From assembly GCA_050015355.1 (NCBI GenBank), contig JBEKBO010000007.1, forward strand, positions 1-64,000: 64,000 bases of DNA, read 5' to 3'. The DNA comes from CAWBRT01 sp050015355. GTDB taxonomy: Bacteria > Acidobacteriota > Terriglobia > Terriglobales > Acidobacteriaceae. A model generated the notes under the pieces. The model was not told the origin of the DNA. It saw nothing but the letters and a program-made list of their open reading frames with translations, and made no database searches. Shown piece by piece: positions 43,562 through 52,429 of this stretch. The position numbers were made by a program, and so were the translations under genes. Numbering within the stretch: the first letter of the stretch is position 1; the number at the start of each line of letters is the position of its first letter.

Positions 43562-44569
43562 GTGGAATTACGGAAAGATCCCATCACTCGGTCGTGGGTC
43601 GTTACCGGCGATGACTCGGAAGGTGCGTCGCACCCCGGGCCGCTCTGTCCGTTTTGTCCGGAATCGCCTGAACAACCCCAGGTTGTCTCTTCCATGGCTT
43701 CGGCCACGGGCGGCACGTGGTCGGCCCGTGCCGTCGTCCACCCGTCTCCGATCTACCACGTTGAAGGCGACCCCGGACGGCGGGGAAACGGGCTCTATGA
43801 CACGATGAAGTCGGTCGGAGCCCACGAGGTGATCGTCGAGAACGCGCGCCACGACCGGCAACTGTGGATCGCCAGCGAAGAGGAAGTCCAGCAGTTCCTG
43901 CTGCTGTGCGCGCATCGCATTCAGGACCTGAAGAACGATCACCGCTTCAAGTACGTGACCGTATTCAAGGATTTCGGAGCGCTCGCCGGGCAGGAGTTCG
44001 ATCATCCGACGTCGCAAATCGTGGCGACCACCTTCGTGCCGCGCAGAGTGTTGTACGAGCTGCGCTCCGCTCGCGAGCACTACGCGCATAAGGAGCGCTG
44101 TGTGTTTTGCGACATCCTGTCACAGGAATTGCAGCAGAAGAAAAGGATTATCGAAGTACAAGGCGATTACGTCGCTTGCTGTCCATACGCTTCCCGGGTT
44201 CCGTTTGAGACCTGGATCATCCCGCAGTCGCATGAGGCGCATTTCGAACGTAGCGGCTTAGCGCGCCCGGGTGCGCTACGGGATTGCACCGCGCTGCTGA
44301 AGCGCACCATCAACCGCATACGCTCGATTACCGACAGCTTTCATCTCGTGCTGCATACCTCGCCGAACACCATGCATCGCTCGCAGGTTCTGAATTATTG
44401 GCGCACCATCGACGACGACTACCACTGGCACATAGAAATCATGCCGATCCTGCAGCGCAAGGAGAAGTCGTACAACTTCAAGGAAGTGTACTTTTCCTCG
44501 GTGACTCCGGAGACTGCGGCTATGCGGCTGAGGGAAGCTCCGACAGAATTTGGTGGAACGAGCTTTTAG
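43562..44569 (+). CDS. Galactose-1-phosphate uridylyltransferase-like protein (HIT fold) lacking the nucleophile His
   Basis: The 335-residue protein matches the GalT family in length and layout: RKDPITRSWVV at the N-terminus, a CPFC zinc pair (Cys29/Cys32), VIVENARHD, FKDFGALAGQ, a second CVFCDI pair and YHWHIEIMPIL near the end. In GalT the nucleophile is the second His of HPHxQ; here that segment is HPTSQ (His148-Pro-Thr150), so the nucleotidyl-His intermediate cannot form in the normal way. It may be a different transferase or phosphorylase of the superfamily. GTG start with little RBS support. Divergent from mutS. Confidence 0.75.
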   Translation: MELRKDPITRSWVVTGDDSEGASHPGPLCPFCPESPEQPQVVSSMASATGGTWSARAVVHPSPIYHVEGDPGRRGNGLYDTMKSVGAHEVIVENARHDRQLWIASEEEVQQFLLLCAHRIQDLKNDHRFKYVTVFKDFGALAGQEFDHPTSQIVATTFVPRRVLYELRSAREHYAHKERCVFCDILSQELQQKKRIIEVQGDYVACCPYASRVPFETWIIPQSHEAHFERSGLARPGALRDCTALLKRTINRIRSITDSFHLVLHTSPNTMHRSQVLNYWRTIDDDYHWHIEIMPILQRKEKSYNFKEVYFSSVTPETAAMRLREAPTEFGGTSF

Positions 44570-44570
44570 A

Positions 44571-44764
44571 CCGGATTCGCGCTTGAGCGCAACTAGGTAT
44601 GATGTATCCCAACCAAGTGCTGTCATGGCGAGCGAAGTCGAGCCACCTTCTGTCTTCAATCTCCAGACAAAAGGTTCCTCCACTTCGCCGCGCATTGCGC
44701 GGCTCCGGTCGGAATGACGTTCTCCAATTTTTTGATCCGGATACATCAATTCCGGATTCGCGCT
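44571..44764. mobile_element. Family A-related repeat flanked by a 13-bp direct repeat
   Basis: The core TGTCATGGCGAGCGAAGTCG to CCGGTCGGAATGACG spans about 44622-44718. CCGGATTCGCGCT occurs at both outer edges in direct orientation (44571-44583 and 44752-44764). Between the edges and the core lie GTATGATGTATCC and GGATACATCAATTCC, an imperfect inverted pair. Confidence 0.7.
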
Positions 44765-44903
44765 AGCCCGGCAGCCCTGGCGCTGACTCCCAGCGGCGCC
44801 TTTGTATTGTGAGAAAGAAAGTATTCTCGGAAAAGAACGTCCGTGCGGCTGGCCGTGGCAGCCACTTGCGGCAAGTGCCATGGCAGGGCCATGAGGATGC
44901 AGC

Positions 44904-45256
44904 TTGACGGTTCGCCGACTGAAGACATACGCCTCCGACACCGGACGCGTGTACGACTACTATTTTGTGGAAAGGCGGCCTGCGCTCGCGTCCTTTGGGG
45001 CGGCAATTGAGTATGTGTACGAGGTCTCCAGCGACCGCCATTTCTTTTTTGCGGTCAGCATCTTCGTGCTGGATGAGGCGGTAGCGGACTGGGCTGCGCG
45101 TCACGGGCGCGCGCTCGACGACAACGAACGCTATGCCGCGGCCAAGCTGGCACTGCAACGGCTTTTGACGAAATTGAAGACATGCACCAGTCTGGCCGCC
45201 AACTGCAAGTTGGTCCGGAGAAGCTGGAGGAGCTGCTGGCGCCGCTGGATCTATAG
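44904..45256 (+). pseudogene. Small conserved-type protein gene with an apparent frameshift
   Basis: A TTG start opens TVRRLKTYASDTGRVYDYYF and continues plausibly to AAAKLALQR near 45160. After the TTTT run at about 45163-45167 that frame becomes a Ser/Cys/Trp-rich tail, while the alternative frame reads FDEIEDMHQSGRQLQVGPEK and then LEELLAPLDL before TAG at 45254-45256. The second reading is clearly the coherent protein end, giving about 118 residues. Either one base is missing (sequencing, assembly or mutation) or a -1 shift occurs at CTTTTG. I do not recognise the family. It lies upstream of hemX. Confidence 0.65.
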
Positions 45257-45369
45257 TTTCGTTCCCCCGGGCGGCGATTTCAGCCCGGAACTTGGGCGCT
45301 CCGCGCTGCTTTGTGATAAACATCACAGGGCGATGTGACTCTTTCCCTACGACTGCCATTGCTGGTTTG

Positions 45370-45375
45370 TATAAT
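45370..45375 (+). promoter_or_regulatory. Perfect -10 hexamer upstream of hemX-hemACD
   Basis: TATAAT lies 58 bp before the hemX ATG. The -35 region at the right spacing is poor (CTACGA), so strength is uncertain. It is the best -10 match noticed near an operon start in the window. Confidence 0.4.
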
Positions 45376-45432
45376 CAAGCTTGATTCGGTCCGGCGCGGG
45401 CGCCTGCCAACCGCGGGCCGGAGCTGGGAAAT

Positions 45433-46248
45433 ATGCCTCTTCTGTGGTTGCGAGTTGCGACGGTTTTATATGGCTTGGGGTTGGTGTACGCCCTGCTCCT
45501 GCTCGCTCAAAAGGGCGAGAAGTTCGGTAGAATCGCCGTCCCTGCCGCGTTTTTGGGCTTGGTGTTTCATTTCGTTTCGCTGGTCGAATCGGCGCTCCTG
45601 AACGGTTACCTGGATCTGCTGACCATCCGTCACGCGGAATCCGACTTGGCGCTGCTGGTGATGGGGCTGTTCGTCTTCCTTTACCTGCGTTTTCGGAGTG
45701 CGGCCGCGGGACTGTTTATTTTTCCAGTGGCGTTTCTGCTGACGTTCGGATCGGCCCTGAATCTGCGTCCGCCTGAATTCTCCTCTCCCGTCACGCGCAG
45801 CGGCTGGATCATGGTGCACGTTTCCATGCTGCTGATCGGCTATGCCGCGCTTTTCCTGAGCTTTCTTTCCAGCCTGCTTTACCTGGTGCAGGCGCGCAGC
45901 CTCAAGTCGAAGCAACCTTCGCGGCTCATCAGCCGGTTGCCGGCCTTGCAGGTGCTGGACGAACTCGGATATAAGTCGCTGCTGCTTGGCTTTCCCTTCA
46001 TGACCATTGGGCTGGTCATCGGTTCGGTGGTCGCGCACGAAAGATTTGGAGCGCGATACTTTGCCGATCCCAAGGTAGTGCTCTCGCTTGTGACCTGGGG
46101 CGTGTACATGCTGCTGATTTACACGCGCTGGAGTTCGGGCTGGCGCGGACGCAAGGCCGCTTACCTTGCGACCTTCGCATTTGCCGCGGCGGTCTGCGCC
46201 TGGGCCGCGAATTACCTGAGCAGAGTTCACCGGTTTATCGCTCCATGA
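45433..46248 (+). CDS. hemX: HemX/CcsA-family cytochrome c assembly-type membrane protein
   Basis: The 271-residue protein has about eight transmembrane helices and resembles the CcsA/CcmC/HemX family, for example in WIMVHVSMLLIGYAALFLSF and GWRGRKAAYLATFAF. The Trp-rich WWD haem-binding motif of true haem lyases is absent. In its place the sequence has YFADPKVVLSLVTWGVYM, which retains only the DPK part. That fits HemX-type proteins encoded beside hemA, which tune glutamyl-tRNA reductase level. Its stop overlaps the hemA start by 4 bp (ATGA), indicating translational coupling. Confidence 0.85.
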   Translation: MPLLWLRVATVLYGLGLVYALLLLAQKGEKFGRIAVPAAFLGLVFHFVSLVESALLNGYLDLLTIRHAESDLALLVMGLFVFLYLRFRSAAAGLFIFPVAFLLTFGSALNLRPPEFSSPVTRSGWIMVHVSMLLIGYAALFLSFLSSLLYLVQARSLKSKQPSRLISRLPALQVLDELGYKSLLLGFPFMTIGLVIGSVVAHERFGARYFADPKVVLSLVTWGVYMLLIYTRWSSGWRGRKAAYLATFAFAAAVCAWAANYLSRVHRFIAP

Positions 46249-47600
46249 ACATTTTCCTCATCGGCGTGAATCACAAGACGGCTCCGGTCGAGGTGCGCGA
46301 GCGCTTCGCCATTCCGGAGGCGCGTCTGCCCGAGGCCGTTCGCCAATTGGCGACCCACAAGGGCGTGGATGAGGCAATGATCGTCTCCACCTGCAACCGG
46401 GTGGAAATGATAGCCAAAAGCGTCAACGGGGCTTGCGACCTCATGGGATTCGTGCGGGAATTCTACCGGCTGGAACCGGACGAGTACGCGAAGTATCTCT
46501 ACCAGTACGAGCAGCGCGAGGCGGTCCGTCATGTTTTCCGGGTGGCTTCGAGTTTGGACTCGATGGTCGTTGGGGAACCGCAGATTCTCGGCCAGGTGAA
46601 GGAGGCTTACGCGGTGGCTCGGGCCGTCGGAGCCATTCAGTCGCACCTGGACGCGCTGTTGACCCGGGCGTTCGCCGTGGCCAAGCGGATTCGCAACGAG
46701 ACGGCGATCGCCAGTTCATCGGTTTCCGTCGCCTCCGTGGCGGTGGAGCTGGCGGAAAAGATATTTGGCAGCCTCGAGGGCAAGGCCGTCTACCTGGTGG
46801 GCGCGGGCAAGATGCAGGAACTGGCGGCACGCCACCTGATCGCGCACGGAGCAGGCAGGATTTACGTCAGCAACCGCACCTATGAGCGCGCGGCGGCATT
46901 GGCGAAGAAGTTCAATGGCGAAGCGATTCCGTTCGAAAAGCTTTACGATGCAGTCGACCGCGCCGATATCGTTATCAGTTCGACGGGTGCGCCCCACTCC
47001 ATTTTCGAGAAGCATCACGGCGAGAAGTTTCTGCTGCGGCGCAGAAACCGTCCGATGTTCTTTATCGACATCGCGGTGCCGCGCGACGTCGACCCCGCCC
47101 TGAACGACCTGGACGGCATCTTCGTTTACGACATTGATGATCTTCAACAGGTGGTGCAGTCGCACCTTGGCGATCGCAAGCGCGAGGCCGCCAAGGCGGA
47201 GGAACTGGTCGAGCAGGAAGTCGAAAAGTTCGTGTCGCGCCTGCAAACGCTCGACGTGGTGCCGACCATCGTGTCTCTCCAGGAGCACCTGGAAACCGTG
47301 CGCCAGGCCGAGATCGACCGGGTCCGCAGCCGCCTGGGAGCGCTCAGCCCCGAGCAGGAGATAGCGGTCGAGGCTCTGACTCGCGGTATCATCAACAAGA
47401 TCATGCACACGCCGATTACTACCCTGAAGAGCGCGGCCCGCGATCCCGAGGCGACAACCGTGATCGATCTGGTGCGCCGCCTTTTCAATTTGCGCGGCGA
47501 GCAACAGAAGCTGGGGTCCCCGGCAGGCGCCGTTGTTTCGCCTGTTGGGGCAGACGAGGCCGATGCCGCTTCCGGCGACGGCTCCGACCGGCAGGCTTGA
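46245..47600 (+). CDS. hemA: Glutamyl-tRNA reductase
   Basis: The 451-residue protein has the catalytic Cys50 in MIVSTCNRVEM, the SLDSMVVGEPQILGQVK motif, the NADPH-binding YLVGAGKMQELAARHL and a dimerisation domain (about 325-425) including LGALSPEQEIAVEALTRGI. It reduces glutamyl-tRNA to glutamate semialdehyde, the first step of C5-pathway haem synthesis. The last 30 residues are an extension translated largely from a family C palindrome (about 423-436, GSPAGAVVSPVGAD). It lies between hemX (4-bp overlap) and hemC (16 bp away). Confidence 0.96.
   Translation: MNIFLIGVNHKTAPVEVRERFAIPEARLPEAVRQLATHKGVDEAMIVSTCNRVEMIAKSVNGACDLMGFVREFYRLEPDEYAKYLYQYEQREAVRHVFRVASSLDSMVVGEPQILGQVKEAYAVARAVGAIQSHLDALLTRAFAVAKRIRNETAIASSSVSVASVAVELAEKIFGSLEGKAVYLVGAGKMQELAARHLIAHGAGRIYVSNRTYERAAALAKKFNGEAIPFEKLYDAVDRADIVISSTGAPHSIFEKHHGEKFLLRRRNRPMFFIDIAVPRDVDPALNDLDGIFVYDIDDLQQVVQSHLGDRKREAAKAEELVEQEVEKFVSRLQTLDVVPTIVSLQEHLETVRQAEIDRVRSRLGALSPEQEIAVEALTRGIINKIMHTPITTLKSAARDPEATTVIDLVRRLFNLRGEQQKLGSPAGAVVSPVGADEADAASGDGSDRQA
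47512..47551. repeat. Family C palindrome inside the hemA 3' coding end
   Basis: The reverse strand reads GCCCCAA, a CAGGCG/CGCCTG stem and CCGGGGACCCC. It is translated as GSPAGAVVSPVGA, in the same frame and orientation as the M48 protease copies. Confidence 0.8.
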
Positions 47601-47616
47601 AAGGAACGCTTTTCGA

Positions 47617-48552
47617 ATGGCCCTTCTTCGCATTGGCTCCCGCGGATCACAATTAGCTCTCTGGCAGGCCAATCACATTGCCGCCTTGCTCCGCGAACGG
47701 GGTCACCAGACAGAACTGGAAATCATCAAGACGACCGGCGACAAGATCACCGACGTGGCGCTGGCCAAGGTCGGCACCAAGGGCATGTTCACGAAAGAAA
47801 TAGAAGACGCCCTGGCGGAAGGCCGCATCGACCTTGCCGTCCACAGCCTGAAGGACTTGCCCACGGAGCTTGCACCGCAATTTGAAGTTGCGGCCGTCAC
47901 GGAACGGGAGAATCCGCGCGACGTATTGCTATCGGTAAAGTATTCGGGCATTGCAGATTTGCCGAAGGGCGCGAAGGTTGGCACCAGCAGCCTTCGCCGG
48001 CAGGCGCAACTGAAGCAGCAGCGGCCGGACCTGGAGATATTTCCGCTGCGTGGCAACGTGGACACTCGCGTCCGCAAGCTGGAAGAGGGCGAATACGACG
48101 CCATTATTCTGGCCGCGGCGGGGCTGAACCGTCTGGGCAAAACAGAATTCGTCAAGCAGGCGCTGGATGCGGATGTGATGTGTCCCGCGGCGGGGCAGGG
48201 AGCGCTCGGCATCGAAATCCGTCGCGGCGACAGCGTCATCGGCGAGCACTTGAAATTTCTCGACAGCGAGGCCTCTCGCGCCGCCACCAGTTGCGAACGC
48301 GCGCTGCTCAACCAGTTGGGCGGCGGTTGCCAGGTGCCCATAGGCGCCTTCGCCGAGATGAAAGATGGAACGCTCACGCTGATTGCCGTTTGCGCCAAGC
48401 CCGACGGAAGCAAGGTGCTGCGCGAAGTGCAGACCGGAAGCGATCCGCTGGAGTTGGGCACAAGGACCGGCCTGCTGCTGTTGCGCAACGGCGGAGAAGA
48501 AATCCTAAAAGAGGTTTACAGTTCGGCCGCGGCGGCGCCGCAACAGCCATAG
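47617..48552 (+). CDS. hemC: Porphobilinogen deaminase (hydroxymethylbilane synthase)
   Basis: From the ATG at 47617 the protein is 311 residues. It shows RIGSRGSQLALWQANH, VHSLKDLPTELAP, GTSSLRRQAQL, LRGNVDTRVRKLEEGEYDAIILA and the dipyrromethane cofactor Cys in LGGGCQVPIGA. It polymerises four porphobilinogen into hydroxymethylbilane in the cytoplasm. The longer frame upstream overlaps hemA and is rejected. hemD begins 5 bp after its stop. Confidence 0.97.
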   Translation: MALLRIGSRGSQLALWQANHIAALLRERGHQTELEIIKTTGDKITDVALAKVGTKGMFTKEIEDALAEGRIDLAVHSLKDLPTELAPQFEVAAVTERENPRDVLLSVKYSGIADLPKGAKVGTSSLRRQAQLKQQRPDLEIFPLRGNVDTRVRKLEEGEYDAIILAAAGLNRLGKTEFVKQALDADVMCPAAGQGALGIEIRRGDSVIGEHLKFLDSEASRAATSCERALLNQLGGGCQVPIGAFAEMKDGTLTLIAVCAKPDGSKVLREVQTGSDPLELGTRTGLLLLRNGGEEILKEVYSSAAAAPQQP

Positions 48553-48557
48553 CCCTG

Positions 48558-49391
48558 ATGGGGAACCCCGAAGCACAAGTTGGCGCGAATGATCTGCCAT
48601 TGGCGGGCTGGCGGATTATTGTTTCGCGGGCGAAGAAACAGGCCAGTGTGCTGGCGGAAGGGCTGCGCGCGCAGGGTGCCTGCGTTCTGGAAATCCCGTT
48701 CATCGAGATTCGTCCTCCGCGCTCGTCGAAGATGATGGACGATGCCCTGCGCCTGATCTCCGAATACGAATGGCTCATCCTGACCAGCGTCAACGGCGTC
48801 GAGGCGCTGTTTGCGCGGATGCGGATGTTGTCCATTCCTCCGTCCGCGCTGGCCCACTTGAAATTTGCCGCCATCGGTCCCGCGACCAGGGCAGCCATCG
48901 AGCGGCAGGGATTCGCGGTCGAAATCACGCCCCAACAGTACATCGCGGAGGCCGTAGTCGAAGCCCTTGCCGATCAGGTGCGCGGAAAACGCGTGCTGCT
49001 CTGGCGGGCCAAAATTGCGCGCGATGTGATTCCGCGCGAGTTGCGCAAGCTGGGCGCTCATCTGGATGTGGTTGAGGCTTATCAGACGGTGACGCCCAAG
49101 TCCTCGCGCGACCAGTTGCGCGCCGCCCTCAGAAGCAGCGTGGAGCGGCCCGACGCGATCACCTTCACCAGCTCTTCCACCGTCCGCAATTATGTAAGCC
49201 TGCTGGCGATTCGCTCCGGCAAATCGAAGCTGCTCTCCGGCGTGCTCAATATATCCATTGGGCCGGTAACATCGGCAACCCTGCGCGAATACGACCTCAA
49301 CGTGGACGTACAGGCGGAGCAATACACCATTCCAGGTTTGATCGAGGCGCTGGTGCGCAGAGCAGGGCAGGGAAAGCGCCGCTCATCCTGA
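48558..49391 (+). CDS. hemD: Uroporphyrinogen-III synthase
   Basis: The 277-residue protein has the two-lobed HemD fold. The first lobe opens GWRIIVSRAKKQASVLAEGL and includes LILTSVNGVEALF and AAIGPATRAAIE. The second includes GKRVLLWRAKIARDVIPREL, DVVEAYQTV, ITFTSSSTVRNYV and ISIGPVTSATLRE. HemD enzymes diverge strongly in sequence, but these segments and the position after hemC make the call firm. It closes hydroxymethylbilane to uroporphyrinogen III. It is the last gene of the hemX-A-C-D operon; hemB, hemE and later genes are not in the window. Confidence 0.93.
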   Translation: MGNPEAQVGANDLPLAGWRIIVSRAKKQASVLAEGLRAQGACVLEIPFIEIRPPRSSKMMDDALRLISEYEWLILTSVNGVEALFARMRMLSIPPSALAHLKFAAIGPATRAAIERQGFAVEITPQQYIAEAVVEALADQVRGKRVLLWRAKIARDVIPRELRKLGAHLDVVEAYQTVTPKSSRDQLRAALRSSVERPDAITFTSSSTVRNYVSLLAIRSGKSKLLSGVLNISIGPVTSATLREYDLNVDVQAEQYTIPGLIEALVRRAGQGKRRSS

Positions 49392-49428
49392 GCGGAGCCG
49401 AATATCGAACCATCCCCACCTCTCGCAC

Positions 49429-49561
49429 TAGAACCGGTTGCATAAATATTCTTTTGAAGGGGCGCGGCTTCAGCCACGCCGTCCAAAGCCAGTAATGGCT
49501 CGGGCTTTAGCCCCTGAGGAAATTGCCGTTTCTTCCAAACCACATTTGTGCAACCAGTTTA
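49429..49561. mobile_element. Family E MITE-like element (133 bp)
   Basis: The left end ACCGGTTGCATAAAT is matched by the inverted right end ATTTGTGCAACCAGT. Inside is a GC-rich segment with GGGGCGCGGCTTCAGCC and CGGGCTTTAGCCCC. It follows hemD and directly abuts a family A element. Only one copy is in this window. Confidence 0.7.
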
Positions 49562-49562
49562 A

Positions 49563-49802
49563 GACCGGTTCCCAGTAGGCATCCCGACATCAGCTCAGAC
49601 TGTCATGGCGAGCGAAGTCGAGCCACCTTTTGTTTCTACCGTCGAAAACAAATGGTGGCTCCACTCCGCGCTCAAATCGCACCTTGCTGATCGAGTGTAA
49701 TGTCGGGCACGCAATTTGGCTGCTCCGGCCACCGGCACTCGGCGCTCCGGTCGCCATGACATTTCCTGGGGATTTAGATACACCCGCAAGGGAACTGCGC
49801 TA
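49563..49802. mobile_element. Family A MITE-like repeat, full copy
   Basis: The outer ends ACCGGTTCCCAG and AAGGGAACTGCGC are imperfect inverted repeats. The inner ends TGTCATGGCGAGCG and CCGGTCGCCATGACA and the GTCGAGCCACC and GCTGCTCCGGCC segments match the 34.4 kb copy, partly in the other orientation. It lies between hemD and the S9 peptidase gene (convergent). Confidence 0.8.
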
Positions 49803-49829
49803 ACCTCGACTCTTCATCGATACCGCGTC

Positions 49830-51800
49830 TTACTCCAACACCGTGCAGCCGCATCCCGGCGAAGGCACGTGGCTCTTGATGAAGTCGGAGGCGCGCCTGT
49901 AGGCGTCGATCTGGTTTTCCAACCGCGAGAAGCTGTGACCTTCGTTGGCGTAGATCTTTAATTGCGCGGAGCCGCCATGCTTGCGGATGGCATCGGCCAC
50001 CTGCTTCGCCTCCGAGGGCGGGCAGCGCGGATCGTTTTCCCCGGCCAACAGCAGCAGTGGAGCCTTGATGCGGTCGATGAAGTTGATCGGCGAACGATCC
50101 TCCCAGAGCGCCTTGTCTTTGACCGGGTCTCCCATGAAGAGGCGGTCGTACTCCTGCAACTGCGGCTCTTCGTTCTGGAACTCGGTAAACCAGTTGACGA
50201 ACGGAACAATCGGGACGGCGCCAGCCCACACGTCGGGGGCCTTGGTAAGGGCCATCATCGAAAGATAGCCGCCGTAGCTGGCGCCCATCACAATCAACTT
50301 CTTCGCATCGACAAAGCCCGATCGGCGGATGAACTCCGCCGCGTCGAGCACGTCTTCGAGTTCACCGCCGCCGGCGTCCATGCGGTTAGCGTCGTTGAAC
50401 AGCTTGCCGTAACCGGTCGAGCCGCGATAGTTCGGCGCGATGACCACGTAGCCCTGGTTCACGATGTACTGAATGAACCGGTTGAAGCCGTTCATGGTTT
50501 GCGACGAGGGTCCGCCGTGAATCCAGACAATCGCGGGATAGTGTGCGTTTTTGACAATGTTGTGGGGGATGTAGACCAGAGCGGAGATTTGCCACTTGCC
50601 GTCGCGGCTGGGATAGCGCGCCAGCGAGGGCTGGACCATATCTTCAGCGTGCAGTCCGGCGACCAGCGAGTTGGTGATCTGCTGCGCGTTCTTCGCCGCG
50701 AGATTGAGGTTCACGAGTTCGCCGGGAGCGTCGGCGCCGGCGTGACTGATGAGCAGATGGCGCCCATCGCGGCTAAAGGCGGTGTCCGCGCCGGCAAGCG
50801 AGTTGAGTCCCATGCCCAGCGGCAGCAACTCGGGTTTCTTCGTTGCCAGTTCAAGCAGATAGATTGCCGTGTTGCCGTCCACGTTGACGGTCCATGTCAC
50901 TTTCGCCCCGTCGGGTGAATAGTTTCCCGCGTGCATATCCCGCTTGTCGCTGGCCAGCCATCGGAGCTGTCCTTCGAGGTCGAGCAGCGCAACGTTCTCG
51001 AAGCCGTTAGCGGCATTGGAAGCGATGAGCAGCTTCTTGCCGTCGGGCGACCAACTGGCGGCGGAGTAGGTTATGTCCCCAGCGTGCGCGGTCAAGTTTA
51101 AGACTTTGCCGCTGGCCACTTCGGCGACGAGCACATTGCTGTTCTTTCCGCTGGCGTGATGCTGCGTCCAGGCGAGCCACTTGCCGTCGTGCGACCAGGT
51201 GGGGCGGCCGTTGCTCCACTCGCGAGGCGTATCGTGCGTGATGTGCGCCGTCTTGCGCATTTCCACGTCGATCACGTCGACCTCGTAGCTGGCGGAAGTC
51301 TTGGCGCGCGTTATGTAGGCCACGCGCTTGCTGTCGGGCGACCACGCAGGTCCCAGATTCGAGGTCGCGGACGCGGCCGTCAGGTTGACGACTTCGCCGT
51401 TTTGCGGCGAGACCAGAAAAATATTCCAGAGTTCGTTGCCGTCGTTGTCACTGACGAAGGCGATCGACCGGCCGTCGGGCGACCACGCGGGCTCCGCCTG
51501 GCGTTGATCGCTGATCGTGAGCTGCAACGGCCAGCCGCCTTCGGCCGGCACCAGCCACAGATTCTGGCGGCCACTGATGTTGGAGACAAATACCACCTGT
51601 TTGCCGTCTGGCGACCACGAAGAACCGCCGATGGACCGGGTTGTATAGAGCTTCTCGATGGTGAAGTTCTGCAAATCGGTTTTCGGCTTGCTCTGCAACT
51701 GCGTCGGATCGGTGATGGCCTGTGGAAGCGAAGGGGATTGCGCGGTCACGAAAGTGCTCATGGCGAGGACCAGGTAAAACGCTCTCAGTCTGCGAATCAT
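49830..51800 (-). CDS. Exported S9 family prolyl oligopeptidase-type peptidase
   Basis: The 656-residue protein has a signal peptide (ending STFVTAQ), then a seven-bladed beta-propeller built of PD40/WD40-like repeats (about 55-385), with repeated WSPDGK/R motifs such as SSWSPDGKQVVFVSN and PAWSPDGRSIAFVSD. The C-terminal alpha/beta hydrolase domain (about 400-650) has the nucleophile Ser in GASYGGYLSMM, the Asp in GENDPRCPPSEA and the His in NEGHSFSRLEN. This is the dipeptidyl/acylaminoacyl peptidase layout. It probably digests peptides in the periplasm. It stands alone. Confidence 0.93.
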   Translation of the reverse strand: MIRRLRAFYLVLAMSTFVTAQSPSLPQAITDPTQLQSKPKTDLQNFTIEKLYTTRSIGGSSWSPDGKQVVFVSNISGRQNLWLVPAEGGWPLQLTISDQRQAEPAWSPDGRSIAFVSDNDGNELWNIFLVSPQNGEVVNLTAASATSNLGPAWSPDSKRVAYITRAKTSASYEVDVIDVEMRKTAHITHDTPREWSNGRPTWSHDGKWLAWTQHHASGKNSNVLVAEVASGKVLNLTAHAGDITYSAASWSPDGKKLLIASNAANGFENVALLDLEGQLRWLASDKRDMHAGNYSPDGAKVTWTVNVDGNTAIYLLELATKKPELLPLGMGLNSLAGADTAFSRDGRHLLISHAGADAPGELVNLNLAAKNAQQITNSLVAGLHAEDMVQPSLARYPSRDGKWQISALVYIPHNIVKNAHYPAIVWIHGGPSSQTMNGFNRFIQYIVNQGYVVIAPNYRGSTGYGKLFNDANRMDAGGGELEDVLDAAEFIRRSGFVDAKKLIVMGASYGGYLSMMALTKAPDVWAGAVPIVPFVNWFTEFQNEEPQLQEYDRLFMGDPVKDKALWEDRSPINFIDRIKAPLLLLAGENDPRCPPSEAKQVADAIRKHGGSAQLKIYANEGHSFSRLENQIDAYRRASDFIKSHVPSPGCGCTVLE

Positions 51801-52024
51801 GCCTGTACTCTGGAGTGCAGGATAGCGGGGGCGCGAGGACGGCCCGCGAGTCCTATAGTAATCTCCCGAGTGCCGCGCCGCTCAACCGCGCCTCCGGATT
51901 CTTGCATTCCACGAGCAACAGATGCTCATGGCCGCGGTTCGAACCTTGTACAGGGCCTCCGGGCGTGCCGCAGATGCGGCAATTCCCGGCAACGCGCTCT
52001 GTAAGAATGACAAGAGAGTGAACG

Positions 52025-52429
52025 GTGAGAAAGTTTTATCCCTATGTCATGGCGCTTGCCCTAATGTCGGGTAGCGCGATCTATGGATCGGCGCAGACAG
52101 CATACAGCAGGCAACCGGCGGCCAATGCATTTCTCGACGACCGCGACCACGAACGCTGGGAAGAAGGACGGAGACGGGCGCAAGAGGTTGGCCACGAGGA
52201 TGGATTCAACGACGGGCGCCGCGACCTCGAGAATCACCGCCCTTTCCAACCTATGCGCACGGGCAATTACAAACACGGCGACCACGGCTATGACGGCCGC
52301 TACGGCGACAGAAGGCGGTACATCGACGAGTACAGGCAGGCATACACCGTCGGTTACCAGGAAGGCTACAAGCACGAAGAACACGAGCAGGACCGCGAAC
52401 GTCAGCACGAACATGAGAACCCCCGTTGA
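52025..52429 (+). CDS. Small exported His/charged-residue-rich protein
   Basis: The 134-residue protein starts at GTG and has a signal peptide (RKFYPYVMALALMSGSAIYG). The mature part is very polar, with two similar Gly-spaced segments: VGHEDGFNDGRRDLENH and YTVGYQEGYKHEEHEQD. The tail is rich in His, Glu and Arg (RERQHEHENPR). This pattern occurs in small exported proteins of Acidobacteriota, but I know no function. Metal binding through the many His is possible but speculative. A weak RBS (GAGTGAACG) precedes the start. Confidence 0.6.
   Translation: MRKFYPYVMALALMSGSAIYGSAQTAYSRQPAANAFLDDRDHERWEEGRRRAQEVGHEDGFNDGRRDLENHRPFQPMRTGNYKHGDHGYDGRYGDRRRYIDEYRQAYTVGYQEGYKHEEHEQDRERQHEHENPR

Noticed and set aside
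44766..44803. Hairpin GGCGCTGACTCCCAGCGGCGCC-like region as terminator
   Set aside because: The arms pair only partly and the T-run is short and interrupted. It is not clearly downstream of any gene in the right orientation.
51900..51960. tRNA-like GGTTCGAACC motif
   Set aside because: The T-loop-like string is isolated, with no matching acceptor, D or anticodon arms at the right distance.
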